Shown: positions 51,922 through 60,509, numbered from the stretch's first letter. The stretch: 64,000 nt of DNA from Beggiatoa alba B18LD (GCF_000245015.1 NZ_JH600070.1:823594-887593); one strand, 5' to 3'. A program made the numbers and translations. The notes: generated by a model not told the origin, from the sequence alone.

Positions 51922-54351
51922 ATGCACTCGCCTTCCAGATTCCGTCTGATTCTCTTATACAGTTTGTTTTTTTGGACAATCAGCAGTGTTGCAGAAGTGA
52001 TTGTCGACGGTAGTTTAGGGCAGCAAACTGGATTAAATGCACCAAATTATCAAATTTCCGCTGTTTTAGGACAACAACAGGGTACAAATTTATTTCATAG
52101 CTTTTCCCAGTTTAATTTGCAACCTCATGAAACAGCCGTTTTTTTAGGGTCAGCAGATATTCAGCAAGTTATTAGTCGTGTGACTGGCGGTAATGCTTCT
52201 GTCATTGATGGGCGTATTACAACTAATATGGCAAATGCAAGTTTTTACTTTTTAAACCCTGCTGGGGTAATTTTTGGAGAACATGCCGTTCTAAACGTTC
52301 CCAATAGTTTTTATATCAGTACGGCGGATTATCTACAATTTACTGACCAACAAGTCTTTTTTACCCACCTTTCCCAAAATAGTCGTTTAACCACTGCCTC
52401 TCCGCTGGCTTTTGGCTTTCTTTCGGCAACGCCCGCGCCCATTACCGTTGATAATGGCTTATTATCCGTGCGTGCAGGGAAAACTTTAGGTTTAGTTGGT
52501 GGTGATATTTTTTTAAATAATAGTACTTTGTTTGCAACGGGGGGGCAGTTGGTATTCATTGCGACAAAGGCTGTGGGTACTGTGGGGCTGGGTATTAATG
52601 CACAGGAGCGTGTTGAGCATTGGGGAACGGTGCAAATAACGCGCTCAACAGGACAAATTCGCCCAACGTTGAGCAACGGCGTAGGGTTGGGGGATGTTGA
52701 TGTCAGTGGTACGCAAAGTGGACAAATTTATATTCGTGCAGGGCAATTTATCGCAAGTAATGCTTATTTATTCGCGGATACGTATGGAAATGGTACGCAA
52801 GCAAGCGGTGTTTCTATTATTGCGGATGAGTCTATGCAACTCAGCCAACAATCGCGGATAACAGCGGATAAGTTCGGCACGGGCGGGCGAGGAGGCGATA
52901 TTCAGTTGACGAGCGCGGATTTAACCTTAGTTGACCCTGATACGATTGTTCGGGCACGTTTACAGCGCAACAGTAGCGGACAAGCGGGTAATATTGTGAT
53001 TCAAGCCGAGCGTGTACAGCTACACAATGGTGCAGGTATAGGTTCTGTGACAGCAGGCGATGGCAACAGTGGTAATATTGAAATTACTGCAAGTGAATTT
53101 ATTGATATTCAACAACAAAGTGGGATTTCTGCCAGCAGTGAAAGCACATCGACAGGGTCAGCGGGTAATTTACTGATCGACGCGCCTCTGATTCAGTTAA
53201 ATGAGCAAGGTGCTATTCTCAGTCTTGCGCGAGGAACGGGCGGTAGTGGCATTATTCAGATTCACGCTAACACATTACAACTAGACAATCAAAGTGGTAT
53301 CAGCGTTGCTTTGGGTGAACAGGCAGATGGCGTAGCTGGGACGATTCAAGTAGAAGTCGCTGAATTAGTGATTAATCAAGGCAGTTTTATCGATAGCAGT
53401 ACCTTGAGCGCAGGACAGGGGGGAACGATACGCATTAATGCAAGTGATTTTGTGCTGATACAGACAGAAACAGGCGATAAACTCAGTTTAATCAGTAGTA
53501 GCGCAGGACAATCAGGGGTATTAAACAGAGGAAATGGGGGGGCGATAGAAATCAATAGCCCTTATTTGCAAATCCTGCAAGGTGGACGAATTCAGTCTGC
53601 AACCTTTGTCGGCTCAACAGGACAAGCAGGTAGCATTGTCATACAGGCAGAACGTATTTTATTGAGCAAGGGGGGCGATATTATCGCGCCTAGCAGTGGC
53701 ACAGGACATGGGGGCGAAATTGCAGTAACAGCCCACACAATCAATTTAGAAAAAAATAGTAAAATCAGTGTACAAAGTACGAGCACAGGTAATGCAGGCA
53801 ATATTCAAATTCGCGCAGATGTTTTACAACTCACGGACAACAGCGTGATTACAACTGAAGCACGTACAGCGGGTGGCGGTAATATTTATTTAGAGATTAA
53901 TCAATCGCTTTACTTACTAAACAGTCAAATAACCGCAGAAGCGACGGGCACAAAATCCACCGACCAAGGCGGAAATTTAAATATTGGTTTACGACACTCT
54001 CCACATTTTATGATTTTAAATCAGGGCACACTTCGTGCTAACGCTTTTGCAGGGCATGGGGGGAATATTCAAATTATTGCGGGTAATTTTATCGCTTCCA
54101 GTGACAGCCTGCTTGATGCCTCTTCCGCATTAGGCATTGATGGCACTATTCAAATTCGTGCCCCAGAAACGCAATTGCTTGGCGATATTGCCCTATTACC
54201 CAGTCATTATTTAAATGCCTCGCTTTCTTTACAAACGGCTTGCCAATTAGTGATTAATGACGTTGAAAACAGTAGCAGTTTTACGGTATTACCCACACAA
54301 GGCGTGCCATTATCACCCAATACAATTCGCCCGACACCAATAACCCATTAA
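51922..54351 (+). CDS. TpsA-type filamentous haemagglutinin-domain adhesin
   Basis: 809 residues. Signal peptide (about 24) followed by the TPS secretion domain (about 25-260): EVIVDGSLGQQTGLNAPNYQI, LFHSFSQFNLQPHETAVFLG, VISRVTGGNASVIDGRI, FYFLNPAGVIFGEHAVLNVPNSFYIS. The rest is a beta-helix of repeats with GNIVIQAERVQL, GNIEITASEFIDI and GTIRINASDFVL. It ends TACQLVINDVENSSSF..., a Cys-bearing tail shared by adhesins in filamentous bacteria. GGAG precedes the ATG. A TpsB partner should export it; none is in the window. Confidence 0.9.
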   Translation: MHSPSRFRLILLYSLFFWTISSVAEVIVDGSLGQQTGLNAPNYQISAVLGQQQGTNLFHSFSQFNLQPHETAVFLGSADIQQVISRVTGGNASVIDGRITTNMANASFYFLNPAGVIFGEHAVLNVPNSFYISTADYLQFTDQQVFFTHLSQNSRLTTASPLAFGFLSATPAPITVDNGLLSVRAGKTLGLVGGDIFLNNSTLFATGGQLVFIATKAVGTVGLGINAQERVEHWGTVQITRSTGQIRPTLSNGVGLGDVDVSGTQSGQIYIRAGQFIASNAYLFADTYGNGTQASGVSIIADESMQLSQQSRITADKFGTGGRGGDIQLTSADLTLVDPDTIVRARLQRNSSGQAGNIVIQAERVQLHNGAGIGSVTAGDGNSGNIEITASEFIDIQQQSGISASSESTSTGSAGNLLIDAPLIQLNEQGAILSLARGTGGSGIIQIHANTLQLDNQSGISVALGEQADGVAGTIQVEVAELVINQGSFIDSSTLSAGQGGTIRINASDFVLIQTETGDKLSLISSSAGQSGVLNRGNGGAIEINSPYLQILQGGRIQSATFVGSTGQAGSIVIQAERILLSKGGDIIAPSSGTGHGGEIAVTAHTINLEKNSKISVQSTSTGNAGNIQIRADVLQLTDNSVITTEARTAGGGNIYLEINQSLYLLNSQITAEATGTKSTDQGGNLNIGLRHSPHFMILNQGTLRANAFAGHGGNIQIIAGNFIASSDSLLDASSALGIDGTIQIRAPETQLLGDIALLPSHYLNASLSLQTACQLVINDVENSSSFTVLPTQGVPLSPNTIRPTPITH

Positions 54352-54361
54352 AAGACAAAAT

Positions 54362-54406
54362 TGATTTTATCATGACAAAAATATCCTGTTGTCATCATGA
54401 AATAAC
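54362..54406 (+). terminator. Weak inverted repeat after the adhesin gene
   Basis: TCATGACA / TGTCATGA-like arms (54370-54378 and 54391-54404, imperfect, about 7-8 pairs) around ATATCCTG, 20 bases after the stop. No good T run. Probably a weak terminator. Confidence 0.3.
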
Positions 54407-54614
54407 GTGAAATAATCGCAAAAAAACGTAAATAACAACGTCTTATTTCCCAATGGTGAAGTTAATCAAGCATAGACTTTATTATTGTGCAATCATCCCT
54501 GATACTTGATTATCTTTCTATACAATTCATCACCACAGAGATAAACTAAGCTGATATAAAGTAAAGAAATTATAATAAACTGTATTTATTAAATAATTAA
54601 GGTTATTAAGCATT

Positions 54615-55898
54615 ATGAGTTCAAACTCTTCTAGTCTAAAAACCGATGAAGCAATTTTGTTTGCTGATGATGAGCAACACGAAAAGCAACAAACTGAAAC
54701 ATGGAAATTATTAGTTGTGGATGATGATCAATATATGCATCAAATCACACGACTTGTCTTAGATAAATTTACTTTTCAAAACAAATCACTAACAATTTTA
54801 AGTGCTTACTCAGGTATAGAAGCACAAGCAATATTGTCTCAACATTCTGATATTGCAATTATTTTATTAGATGTCGTGATGGAAACCCCAGACGCTGGAC
54901 TTATCTTTGTAGAATATGTCCGCGAAACCTGCCGTAACCATTTTGCACAAATTATTTTACGCACAGGTCAACCAGGGTATGCGCCAGAAAAAGAAGTCAT
55001 CAGCAAATATGAAATTAATTATTATGCGAATAAAACAGAATTAACCGCACAGAAATTATTTGCTTTAATTACCAGCTGCTTGCGGGCTTACAATAATATC
55101 ATGACGTTAGAAGGATACAGACAGAATTTAGAGTTAATGGTGCAGGCTCGAGTGGGTGAATTGCGAGAAAAAAACGCCCAACTAATACAACTTAACCAAG
55201 AAAAAAATGAATTTTTAAGTATTACCGCCCATGATATTAAAAATCCACTTTCTAATATCAAAGTATATGCCGAAGAAATAGAAACTGATTATGACCGTTT
55301 ACCCAAAAATGATGTTGTAAAATTCGCGCGATTAATTCGGCATAGCTCTCTACAAATGCTGAATCTGGTTAAAGATTTAATTGATGTCAACCGTATTGAA
55401 TCAGGTGCAATGCCCTTTGCTTTTAGAAAAATGGATTTACTCCCCCTTGTCAACGCCCTGATTATGCAATATAAACGCCGTGCAGAAGAAAAAAATATTC
55501 AGATTAAATGTATTACTGATAAACCTAACTATCTGATTTATGCGGATGAAATCCGTGTACATCAAATTTTAGAAAACCTCATCTCCAACGCCGTTAAATA
55601 TTCCCTACACCATAAACAAGTGACCATTTGTTTAAGCAGTCATAGTGACAAAGTACGCTGCACCGTTGCCGATGAAGGGCCGGGGCTTAGTAAAGAAGAT
55701 CAACAAAAATTGTTCGGAAAGTTCACCCGTCTTACGCCTAAACCAACAGGCAATGAACACTCTTCAGGCTTAGGGCTATTTATCGTTAAAAAACTGACAG
55801 AAGCCCAGCAAGGGCAAGTTTGGTGTCAAAGTACGCTTAATCAGGGTTCACAGTTTATTGTAGAATTTAACCTCGATACTCAACCTATCACTCGATAA
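54615..55898 (+). CDS. Receiver-histidine kinase (response-regulator/HK) protein
   Basis: 427 residues, all cytosolic. A receiver domain (about 31-155): LLVVDDDQYMHQITRLVL with the acidic pair, and phospho-acceptor Asp in IAIILLDVVMETP. A coiled stretch (180-205, MVQARVGELREKNAQLIQL) leads into a HisKA domain with H-box FLSITAHDIKNPLSN and HATPase_c with NAVKYS, DEGPGLSKED and SSGLGLFIVKKL. A receiver N-terminal to a kinase suggests control by an upstream phosphodonor (phosphorelay). Output partner unknown. 102 bases before mrdA, possibly co-transcribed. Confidence 0.9.
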   Translation: MSSNSSSLKTDEAILFADDEQHEKQQTETWKLLVVDDDQYMHQITRLVLDKFTFQNKSLTILSAYSGIEAQAILSQHSDIAIILLDVVMETPDAGLIFVEYVRETCRNHFAQIILRTGQPGYAPEKEVISKYEINYYANKTELTAQKLFALITSCLRAYNNIMTLEGYRQNLELMVQARVGELREKNAQLIQLNQEKNEFLSITAHDIKNPLSNIKVYAEEIETDYDRLPKNDVVKFARLIRHSSLQMLNLVKDLIDVNRIESGAMPFAFRKMDLLPLVNALIMQYKRRAEEKNIQIKCITDKPNYLIYADEIRVHQILENLISNAVKYSLHHKQVTICLSSHSDKVRCTVADEGPGLSKEDQQKLFGKFTRLTPKPTGNEHSSGLGLFIVKKLTEAQQGQVWCQSTLNQGSQFIVEFNLDTQPITR

Positions 55899-56000
55899 AA
55901 CAGATTCATGGTTATGACTTTTTGCCGATGTACACGCCTACTACTCAGAGAGCACATCAGCAACGACTCCCTTTCACCGTCCCCGCCTATTGCCTAAAAC

Positions 56001-57923
56001 ATGTCCTCTCCCCATCCAACCCCATTTATTTTAAAAGACATTGTTCGAGAAAATCGCCTTTTTAAAAGCCGTCTCATCGTCGCATGGCTGTGCATGATGG
56101 TCGGTTTATCTCTCATCGTCACGCGCTTGGTATTTTTGCAAGTCATTAATCATGAACGCTATACCACACTGTCTGAAAAAAATCGCTTAAAAATTCTGCC
56201 ATTACCGCCCACCCGTGGCTTAATTTATGACCGTAACGGCGTTGTGCTGGCAGAAAATCGCACCTCTTACACCCTTGAAGTTGTGCCTGAACAAGTAGAA
56301 GGGGATTTAGATGAAATGTTACAACGTCTTGGGCAAGTTGTGCGGATAGAACCCTCTGATATAGAACGCTTTAAACGACAATTAAAATTAAAACGGCGTT
56401 TTGATTCCATCCCTCTTCGTTTTCGCTTAACCGAATTAGAAGTTGCGAAATTTTCCGTACAACGCCACCGCTTTCAAGGAATTGATATTACAGCAAATCT
56501 AAGTCGTTACTATCCTTTAGGCAACACAGGTTCACATGTGATTGGCTATGTTGGACGTATTAGCGAACAAGAATTACAAAATATCGACCAATCTAATTAC
56601 AGCGGTAGTGATTACATCGGTAAAACAGGGGTAGAAAAAACCTATGAAACAGAATTACATGGAAAAGTTGGTTTTCAACAAGTAGAAACTAATGTAACAG
56701 GGCGCGTTGTTCGCGTGTTAGAGCGCACCCCCCCAATACCGGGTAAAAATTTATATCTCAATATAGATATCAAATTACAAACTTATGCAGAACAAGTGCT
56801 TGCTAACGAGCGTGGGGCAATTGTTGCAATAGAACCTGATAAAGGGGCTATTTTAGCCCTTGCCAGTATGCCCAATTTTGACCCCAATCTATTTGTGAAT
56901 GGCATTGATACTAAAACCTATCATGCACTGTTATACGCACCAGAACGTCCCTTATTTAATCGGGTCTTGCGTGGACAATATCCCCCTGGTTCTACCGTGA
57001 AAGCCTTTGTCGGATTAGCTGGTTTAGAATATGGATTACGCGCGGAAAACAGTCGCACATGGTGTCCAGGTTGGTTTAGTTTGCCTGATTATTCACACCG
57101 TTACCGCGATTGGAAAAAAAGCGGACATGGCTTTGTGAATTTCCGCCAAGCCGTTGAGCAATCCTGCGACGTTTATTTTTACTCCCTTGCCAATGACTTA
57201 GGCATAGACCGCCTACACAACTTTATGACCCGCTTCGGGTTTGGCAAACCAACAGGCATTGATATTGATGGGGAACTCAGTGGCTTAATGCCTTCACGAG
57301 AATGGAAACGTGATGTACGAAAAAGCGTTTGGTTTCCAGGGGAAACACTGATTGCAGGTATCGGACAAGGCTTTATGCTGGCAACCCCGATACAATTGGC
57401 TGTTGCAACAGCAACCTTAAGTATGCATGGACAAATCCGCCAACCTCGAGTTGTCTTTACGGTTGACGACACTAATACCAATGAAAGTGTCTTAGTCCGT
57501 GCCGAACCTAAAAATGCAATTACCTTAAAATATGACGAATATTGGCAATTAGGGATTGCAGGCATGGTTGATGTCGTGCATGGCAACCGTGGTACAGCCC
57601 GTAAAGTTGGTTTAGGCTCTGCCTATCGCTTTGCAGGGAAAACGGGCACAGCGCAAGTTGTGGGGATTAAACAAGATGAACGTTACGACGCGAAACGCTT
57701 AGAAAAACGCTTTCACGACCATGCACTTTTTGTTGCCTTTGCCCCTGTAGAAGACCCCCGCATTGCCGTTGCGGTGATTATAGAAAACGGTGGAAGCGGT
57801 AGCGGTACTGCGGCACCCATTGCCAAAAAAGTTATGGATTATTATTTACTGGGTTCTGCACCCACAGAGCCTGAAGAACCAACAGTTAAGAACACCGCAC
57901 GCGGTGGCACTCGGCAAGAATAA
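56001..57923 (+). CDS. mrdA: Penicillin-binding protein 2 (MrdA)
   Basis: Class B transpeptidase of the elongasome. 640 residues: one membrane helix about 29-51; PBP dimer region about 65-245 (LPLPPTRGLIYDRNGVVLAENRTSY; GSDYIGKTGVEKTYETELHG); transpeptidase about 265-615 with the active-site Ser331 in YPPGSTVKAF, the SCD triad in VEQSCDVYFYSLA, and KTGTAQ at 547-552. rodA, mreCD and rlpA are not adjacent. The C-terminal 25 residues are Pro/Glu-rich and unusual. Start at ATG 56001 without a strong ribosome-binding site. Confidence 0.95.
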   Translation: MSSPHPTPFILKDIVRENRLFKSRLIVAWLCMMVGLSLIVTRLVFLQVINHERYTTLSEKNRLKILPLPPTRGLIYDRNGVVLAENRTSYTLEVVPEQVEGDLDEMLQRLGQVVRIEPSDIERFKRQLKLKRRFDSIPLRFRLTELEVAKFSVQRHRFQGIDITANLSRYYPLGNTGSHVIGYVGRISEQELQNIDQSNYSGSDYIGKTGVEKTYETELHGKVGFQQVETNVTGRVVRVLERTPPIPGKNLYLNIDIKLQTYAEQVLANERGAIVAIEPDKGAILALASMPNFDPNLFVNGIDTKTYHALLYAPERPLFNRVLRGQYPPGSTVKAFVGLAGLEYGLRAENSRTWCPGWFSLPDYSHRYRDWKKSGHGFVNFRQAVEQSCDVYFYSLANDLGIDRLHNFMTRFGFGKPTGIDIDGELSGLMPSREWKRDVRKSVWFPGETLIAGIGQGFMLATPIQLAVATATLSMHGQIRQPRVVFTVDDTNTNESVLVRAEPKNAITLKYDEYWQLGIAGMVDVVHGNRGTARKVGLGSAYRFAGKTGTAQVVGIKQDERYDAKRLEKRFHDHALFVAFAPVEDPRIAVAVIIENGGSGSGTAAPIAKKVMDYYLLGSAPTEPEEPTVKNTARGGTRQE

Positions 57924-57974
57924 ATAACGCAGTGGGTGCTTAATACGTTATTTATAGCACCCATCTACCTTATT

Positions 57975-58226
57975 TAACCTGAGTTCGGCGAGTTTTATAA
58001 AGTAAAACAGAGACCTGCTAGGTTTTCAAAACCTCGCAGGTCTTTTTTTGTCTGAATCAGAATTCACAGAATTTTCAGAATTAGCAGAATTAAAAACAAT
58101 TAAAAACATAATTTTTTATTCTTTTAATTTTCTTGTCTTTTTAATTCTGAAAATTCTGTTAATTCTGAAAATTCTGATTCAGACAAACTGTTGTCTTTTT
58201 AAAAGAAATTCGCCGAACTCAGGTTA
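57975..58226. repeat. Palindromic element R9 (type 2 left, type 1 right), between tandem genes
   Basis: About 252 bp and the best preserved example. Left arm TAACCTGAGTTCGGCGAG, TTTTATAAAGTAAAACAGA, then a GACCTGCTAGG hairpin (58010-58043) with seven T; TTGTCTGAATCAG; four CAGAATTNN units; A/T centre with ATAATTTTTTATTC; four mirrored AATTCTGNN units; right type 1 arm AGACAAACTGTTGTCTTTTTAAAAG ending CGCCGAACTCAGGTTA. It follows mrdA by about 50 bases and probably terminates it. GAATT in the left array is matched by AATTC in the right array. Confidence 0.93.
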
Positions 58227-58363
58227 TTTAACTCTTCACTGCGTCACATCCTGCTAATAACGCAATAGCACTGCAATATAAACATCTTATACTATTCAGA
58301 AATCTAATAACGGTAAATCTGATGATATCTAAAGGCGTTACAGCGTTAGCCATCATAAAAATC

Positions 58364-58392
58364 TTGACAATCTAATTTTTATTGATTACTGT
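58364..58392 (+). promoter_or_regulatory. Candidate sigma-70 promoter of the phasin operon
   Basis: TTGACA at 58364-58369 with a 17-base spacer and TACTGT at 58387-58392. The -35 is perfect, the -10 matches three or four of six. It would give a leader of about 210 bases before the phasin ATG. Confidence 0.45.
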
Positions 58393-58462
58393 TTGAATTA
58401 ATCGCTTGTTGCAATGCACAAAAAGTTAAGATTTATCATTTCAAACAGTTTATTGCACAAAA
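58388..58462. promoter_or_regulatory. Inverted and direct repeats in the phasin leader
   Basis: A perfect 10-bp inverted repeat ACTGTTTGAA (58388-58397) / TTCAAACAGT (58440-58449) overlaps the candidate -10. Between and after it, TGCACAAAA occurs twice (58415-58423 and 58454-58462), the first within TTGCAATGCA, a near-palindrome. A PHA-responsive or global regulator could bind here. The rest of the gap 58227-58606 shows no ORF. Confidence 0.4.
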
Positions 58463-58606
58463 TAAAGATTTTTTATGGTTATTTGTAAATTCTTATGTCA
58501 TAAATAATACCCCTTTCTCCCCGCATGGATAATGCCGTAAAGGCTTTATGATATAGAAATTTACTGGTGAGCTAAGTCGTTTATTCTTTAAGAGGTTTTT
58601 TTATCC

Positions 58607-59410
58607 ATGCCTATGCAGTTCAAAAACTGGTCTGAACTTAACAAAAATGCATTTTTGTCAGTCCAACAATTTGCAGACTTACAAAATACTTTTTTTAAAA
58701 ACCTGACTCAAAAGCAATTAGATATGGTTGGGTTATATATGGAAAGTGGTGCAAAACAGCTGCGTGCTTTTAGCGAAGTTAAAGATTTTTCGCATGTTTT
58801 TACAAAACAGTTTGCAGTGTTAAACGAGGTCAATCAAAGCCTTTTAAACCACTATCAGTCCATTTTAAAAATGATTGTTGACTTACAAGTGGACTTTACC
58901 AAGTTAGCCGAACAAAGTTATAGACAATCCAGTCAGTTAACGGAAGAAAAGATTAAGGCAGTTTTAACGGTTGCTGATAAAGCAGTGGAGAAATCAGCAG
59001 AAACCGTGCAAAAAACAGCGGACGTGATAACAACCGCAACAGCTAATGTAGTAGCTCCTATTGTAGAAACTGTCACCGCAGTAGAAAAAACTATTGTTGA
59101 AACAGTTGAAACCGTGGTAGAAACGCCTGTTGCACAAGCAGAGACTGTAACCCAAACTTCTTTATTGATTGATGAAAAAACAGATACTCCCGCAGTAGAA
59201 AAAACTATCGTTGAAACAGTAAAAACTGTGGTAGAAACCTCTGTTGCACAAGCAGAGACTGCAACCCAAACCTCTTTATTGGTTGATGAAAAACCAGAAA
59301 CTCCCGCAGCGGTGGCAAGCCCTGTTAAAAAAGTAGTTTCTCCAAAAGCACGAAGCCACGCCGCAAAATCCACGGCAAAAAAACGTCCTTCTCCGTCTAA
59401 ACCTGTCTAA
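58607..59410 (+). CDS. Phasin family protein with tandem repeat and basic tail
   Basis: 267 residues. The N-terminal 120 residues are a phasin domain (KNWSELNKNAFLSVQQFADLQ; LDMVGLYMESGAKQLRAFS), coating PHA granules. Next, a low-complexity region rich in Val, Thr, Glu and Ala holds two near-identical 38-residue repeats (59078-59191 and 59192-59305 in DNA). It ends with a Lys/Ser/Ala/Pro tail (PVKKVVSPKARSHAAKS), like the histone-H1-like tail of pseudomonad PhaF, which binds DNA and helps share granules between daughter cells. First of three phasin genes; AGAGG lies 10 bases before ATG. Confidence 0.88.
   Translation: MPMQFKNWSELNKNAFLSVQQFADLQNTFFKNLTQKQLDMVGLYMESGAKQLRAFSEVKDFSHVFTKQFAVLNEVNQSLLNHYQSILKMIVDLQVDFTKLAEQSYRQSSQLTEEKIKAVLTVADKAVEKSAETVQKTADVITTATANVVAPIVETVTAVEKTIVETVETVVETPVAQAETVTQTSLLIDEKTDTPAVEKTIVETVKTVVETSVAQAETATQTSLLVDEKPETPAAVASPVKKVVSPKARSHAAKSTAKKRPSPSKPV
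59078..59305 (+). repeat. Two direct copies of a 114-bp coding repeat
   Basis: Copy 1 is 59078-59191 and copy 2 59192-59305; each encodes 38 residues beginning AVEKTIVETV and ending PETP or TDTP. About 14 base differences between copies by eye, so a recent in-frame duplication in the phasin linker. Confidence 0.93.
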
Positions 59411-59439
59411 ATCTTATTTATTTTTGCGAGGTGAATTTC

Positions 59440-59799
59440 ATGTCAGAAAATCTACAACAATGGTCAGGATTGAATAAAAACACGATCGATTCTTTTCAAC
59501 AGTTTGCAGAAATCAACCGTAATTTGTTCACTGGTTTAGCACAGCAACAAATGAATTTAATTAGTCTTTATATGGAAAGTGGCACTAAATATATGGAAGC
59601 CATCAGCCAAGCAAAAAATTTTCAAGATGTTTTAAGTGCGCAATCAACCGCGTTTGAAGAGTTTAATCGGAAAGTGCTGGAAAACTTCCGTACTACGATG
59701 GAAATGATGGTGGGTGTTAAAACGCAATTAGTTTCTCTCGCAGAACAAAATACCAAGGATGTTGCAGGGTTTAATCCTATTCTTAAGTTAGTGAAGTAA
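59440..59799 (+). CDS. Phasin family protein, paralogue 2
   Basis: 119 residues, phasin domain only: LQQWSGLNKNTIDSFQQFAEINRNLFTG, MNLISLYMESGTKYMEAISQAKNFQDVLSAQ and MMVGVKTQLVSLAEQ. ATG 59440 has GAGGTG 6 bases upstream; a GTG at 59431 in frame lies inside that site and is not the start. 29 bases after the first phasin, so co-transcribed. Confidence 0.92.
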   Translation: MSENLQQWSGLNKNTIDSFQQFAEINRNLFTGLAQQQMNLISLYMESGTKYMEAISQAKNFQDVLSAQSTAFEEFNRKVLENFRTTMEMMVGVKTQLVSLAEQNTKDVAGFNPILKLVK

Positions 59800-59864
59800 G
59801 GTAAACACACGGTTAGTCAATCGTATTTATTTTGCTAGCTTCTTATTCATACAAGGTGATTGAA

Positions 59865-60221
59865 ATGCAAGAACAAATTCAGAAATGGTCTGAACTAAGC
59901 AACAAAGCGTTTGCAACTGCAAAGAAATTCGCCGCCATTAATCATGATTTGGTTGTCCACTTAACACAACAGCAAATTGAATTGCTTGGTATTTATACAG
60001 AAGCTGGTAGCCAACAGTTAAAATCTTTTGGTGCAGCGAAAGATGTAGAAAGTATTGTTGTCGCACAATCTGGCTTGATTGAGAGTTTTAGTAGCCGTTT
60101 ATTTCATAACTACCGTGTCACTGTTGAATTAATGTTAGATGTGAAAGGTCAGTTTGTTGATTTAACCGAAAAAACGTTTAAAGAAGCGATTGAAACTTAT
60201 CCAGTAACGATTAAAAATTAA
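59865..60221 (+). CDS. Phasin family protein, paralogue 3
   Basis: 118 residues: EQIQKWSELSNKAFATAKKFAAINHDLV, IELLGIYTEAGSQQLKSFGAAKDVESIVVAQS, and MLDVKGQFVDLTEKTFK. The frame extends to a TTG at 59832, but ATG 59865 has AGGTGA 5 bases upstream. Last gene of the phasin operon, before a strong terminator. Confidence 0.92.
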   Translation: MQEQIQKWSELSNKAFATAKKFAAINHDLVVHLTQQQIELLGIYTEAGSQQLKSFGAAKDVESIVVAQSGLIESFSSRLFHNYRVTVELMLDVKGQFVDLTEKTFKEAIETYPVTIKN

Positions 60222-60245
60222 GTGATTTATTGTTAATGGGTACAG

Positions 60246-60283
60246 AAACCTACAAGCAACGTAAAGTGTTTGTAGGTTTTTTT
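60246..60283 (+). terminator. Rho-independent terminator of the phasin operon
   Basis: A 10-bp stem AAACCTACAA / TTGTAGGTTT with a 14-base loop and a run of seven T, 24 bases after the last stop. Confidence 0.9.
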
Positions 60284-60296
60284 ATGTCTTCTTAAT

Positions 60297-60509
60297 TTCG
60301 CGTGTTCCGACAGACCTGCTAGGTTTTCAAAACCTAGCAGGTCTTTTTTTGTCTGAATCAGAATTCACAGAATTTTCAGAATTAGCAGAATTAAAAAGCG
60401 TGATTCGCATTAATTTCTTGGTTTAAGGGGTTTAAATCCTGTGAATTCTGAAAATCCTGATTCAGACAAGCTGTTGTCTTTTTAAAAGAATCTCGCCGAA
60501 CTCAGGTTA
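60297..60509. repeat. Palindromic element R10 (type 2 left with TTCGCG lead, type 1 right), convergent junction
   Basis: About 213 bp. TTCGCGTGTTCCGACAG leads into a GACCTGCTAGG hairpin (60313-60345) with seven T, TTGTCTGAATCAG, four CAGAATTNN units, GCGTGATTC centre, three mirrored units, then AGACAAGCTGTTGTCTTTTT and TCTCGCCGAACTCAGGTTA. Its last three bases are the stop codon of the HyfF-like gene on the minus strand. Confidence 0.92.

Noticed and set aside
58048-58257. A 69-codon plus-strand frame in R9 (and similar ones in R6 and R7)
   Set aside because: It is made only of repeat modules and does not resemble any protein; it is an artefact of AT-rich iterations.
8014-60478. CRISPR-like arrays from the 9-bp units
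   Set aside because: Units are contiguous 9-mers without spacers of 30 bases or more, are mirrored in the same element, and no cas genes are present.
7978-60509. Calling the R elements MITEs with target-site duplications
   Set aside because: Ends are clear, but no consistent flanking duplication could be seen and no transposase with matching ends is in the window. They are therefore listed as repeats, not as mobile elements.
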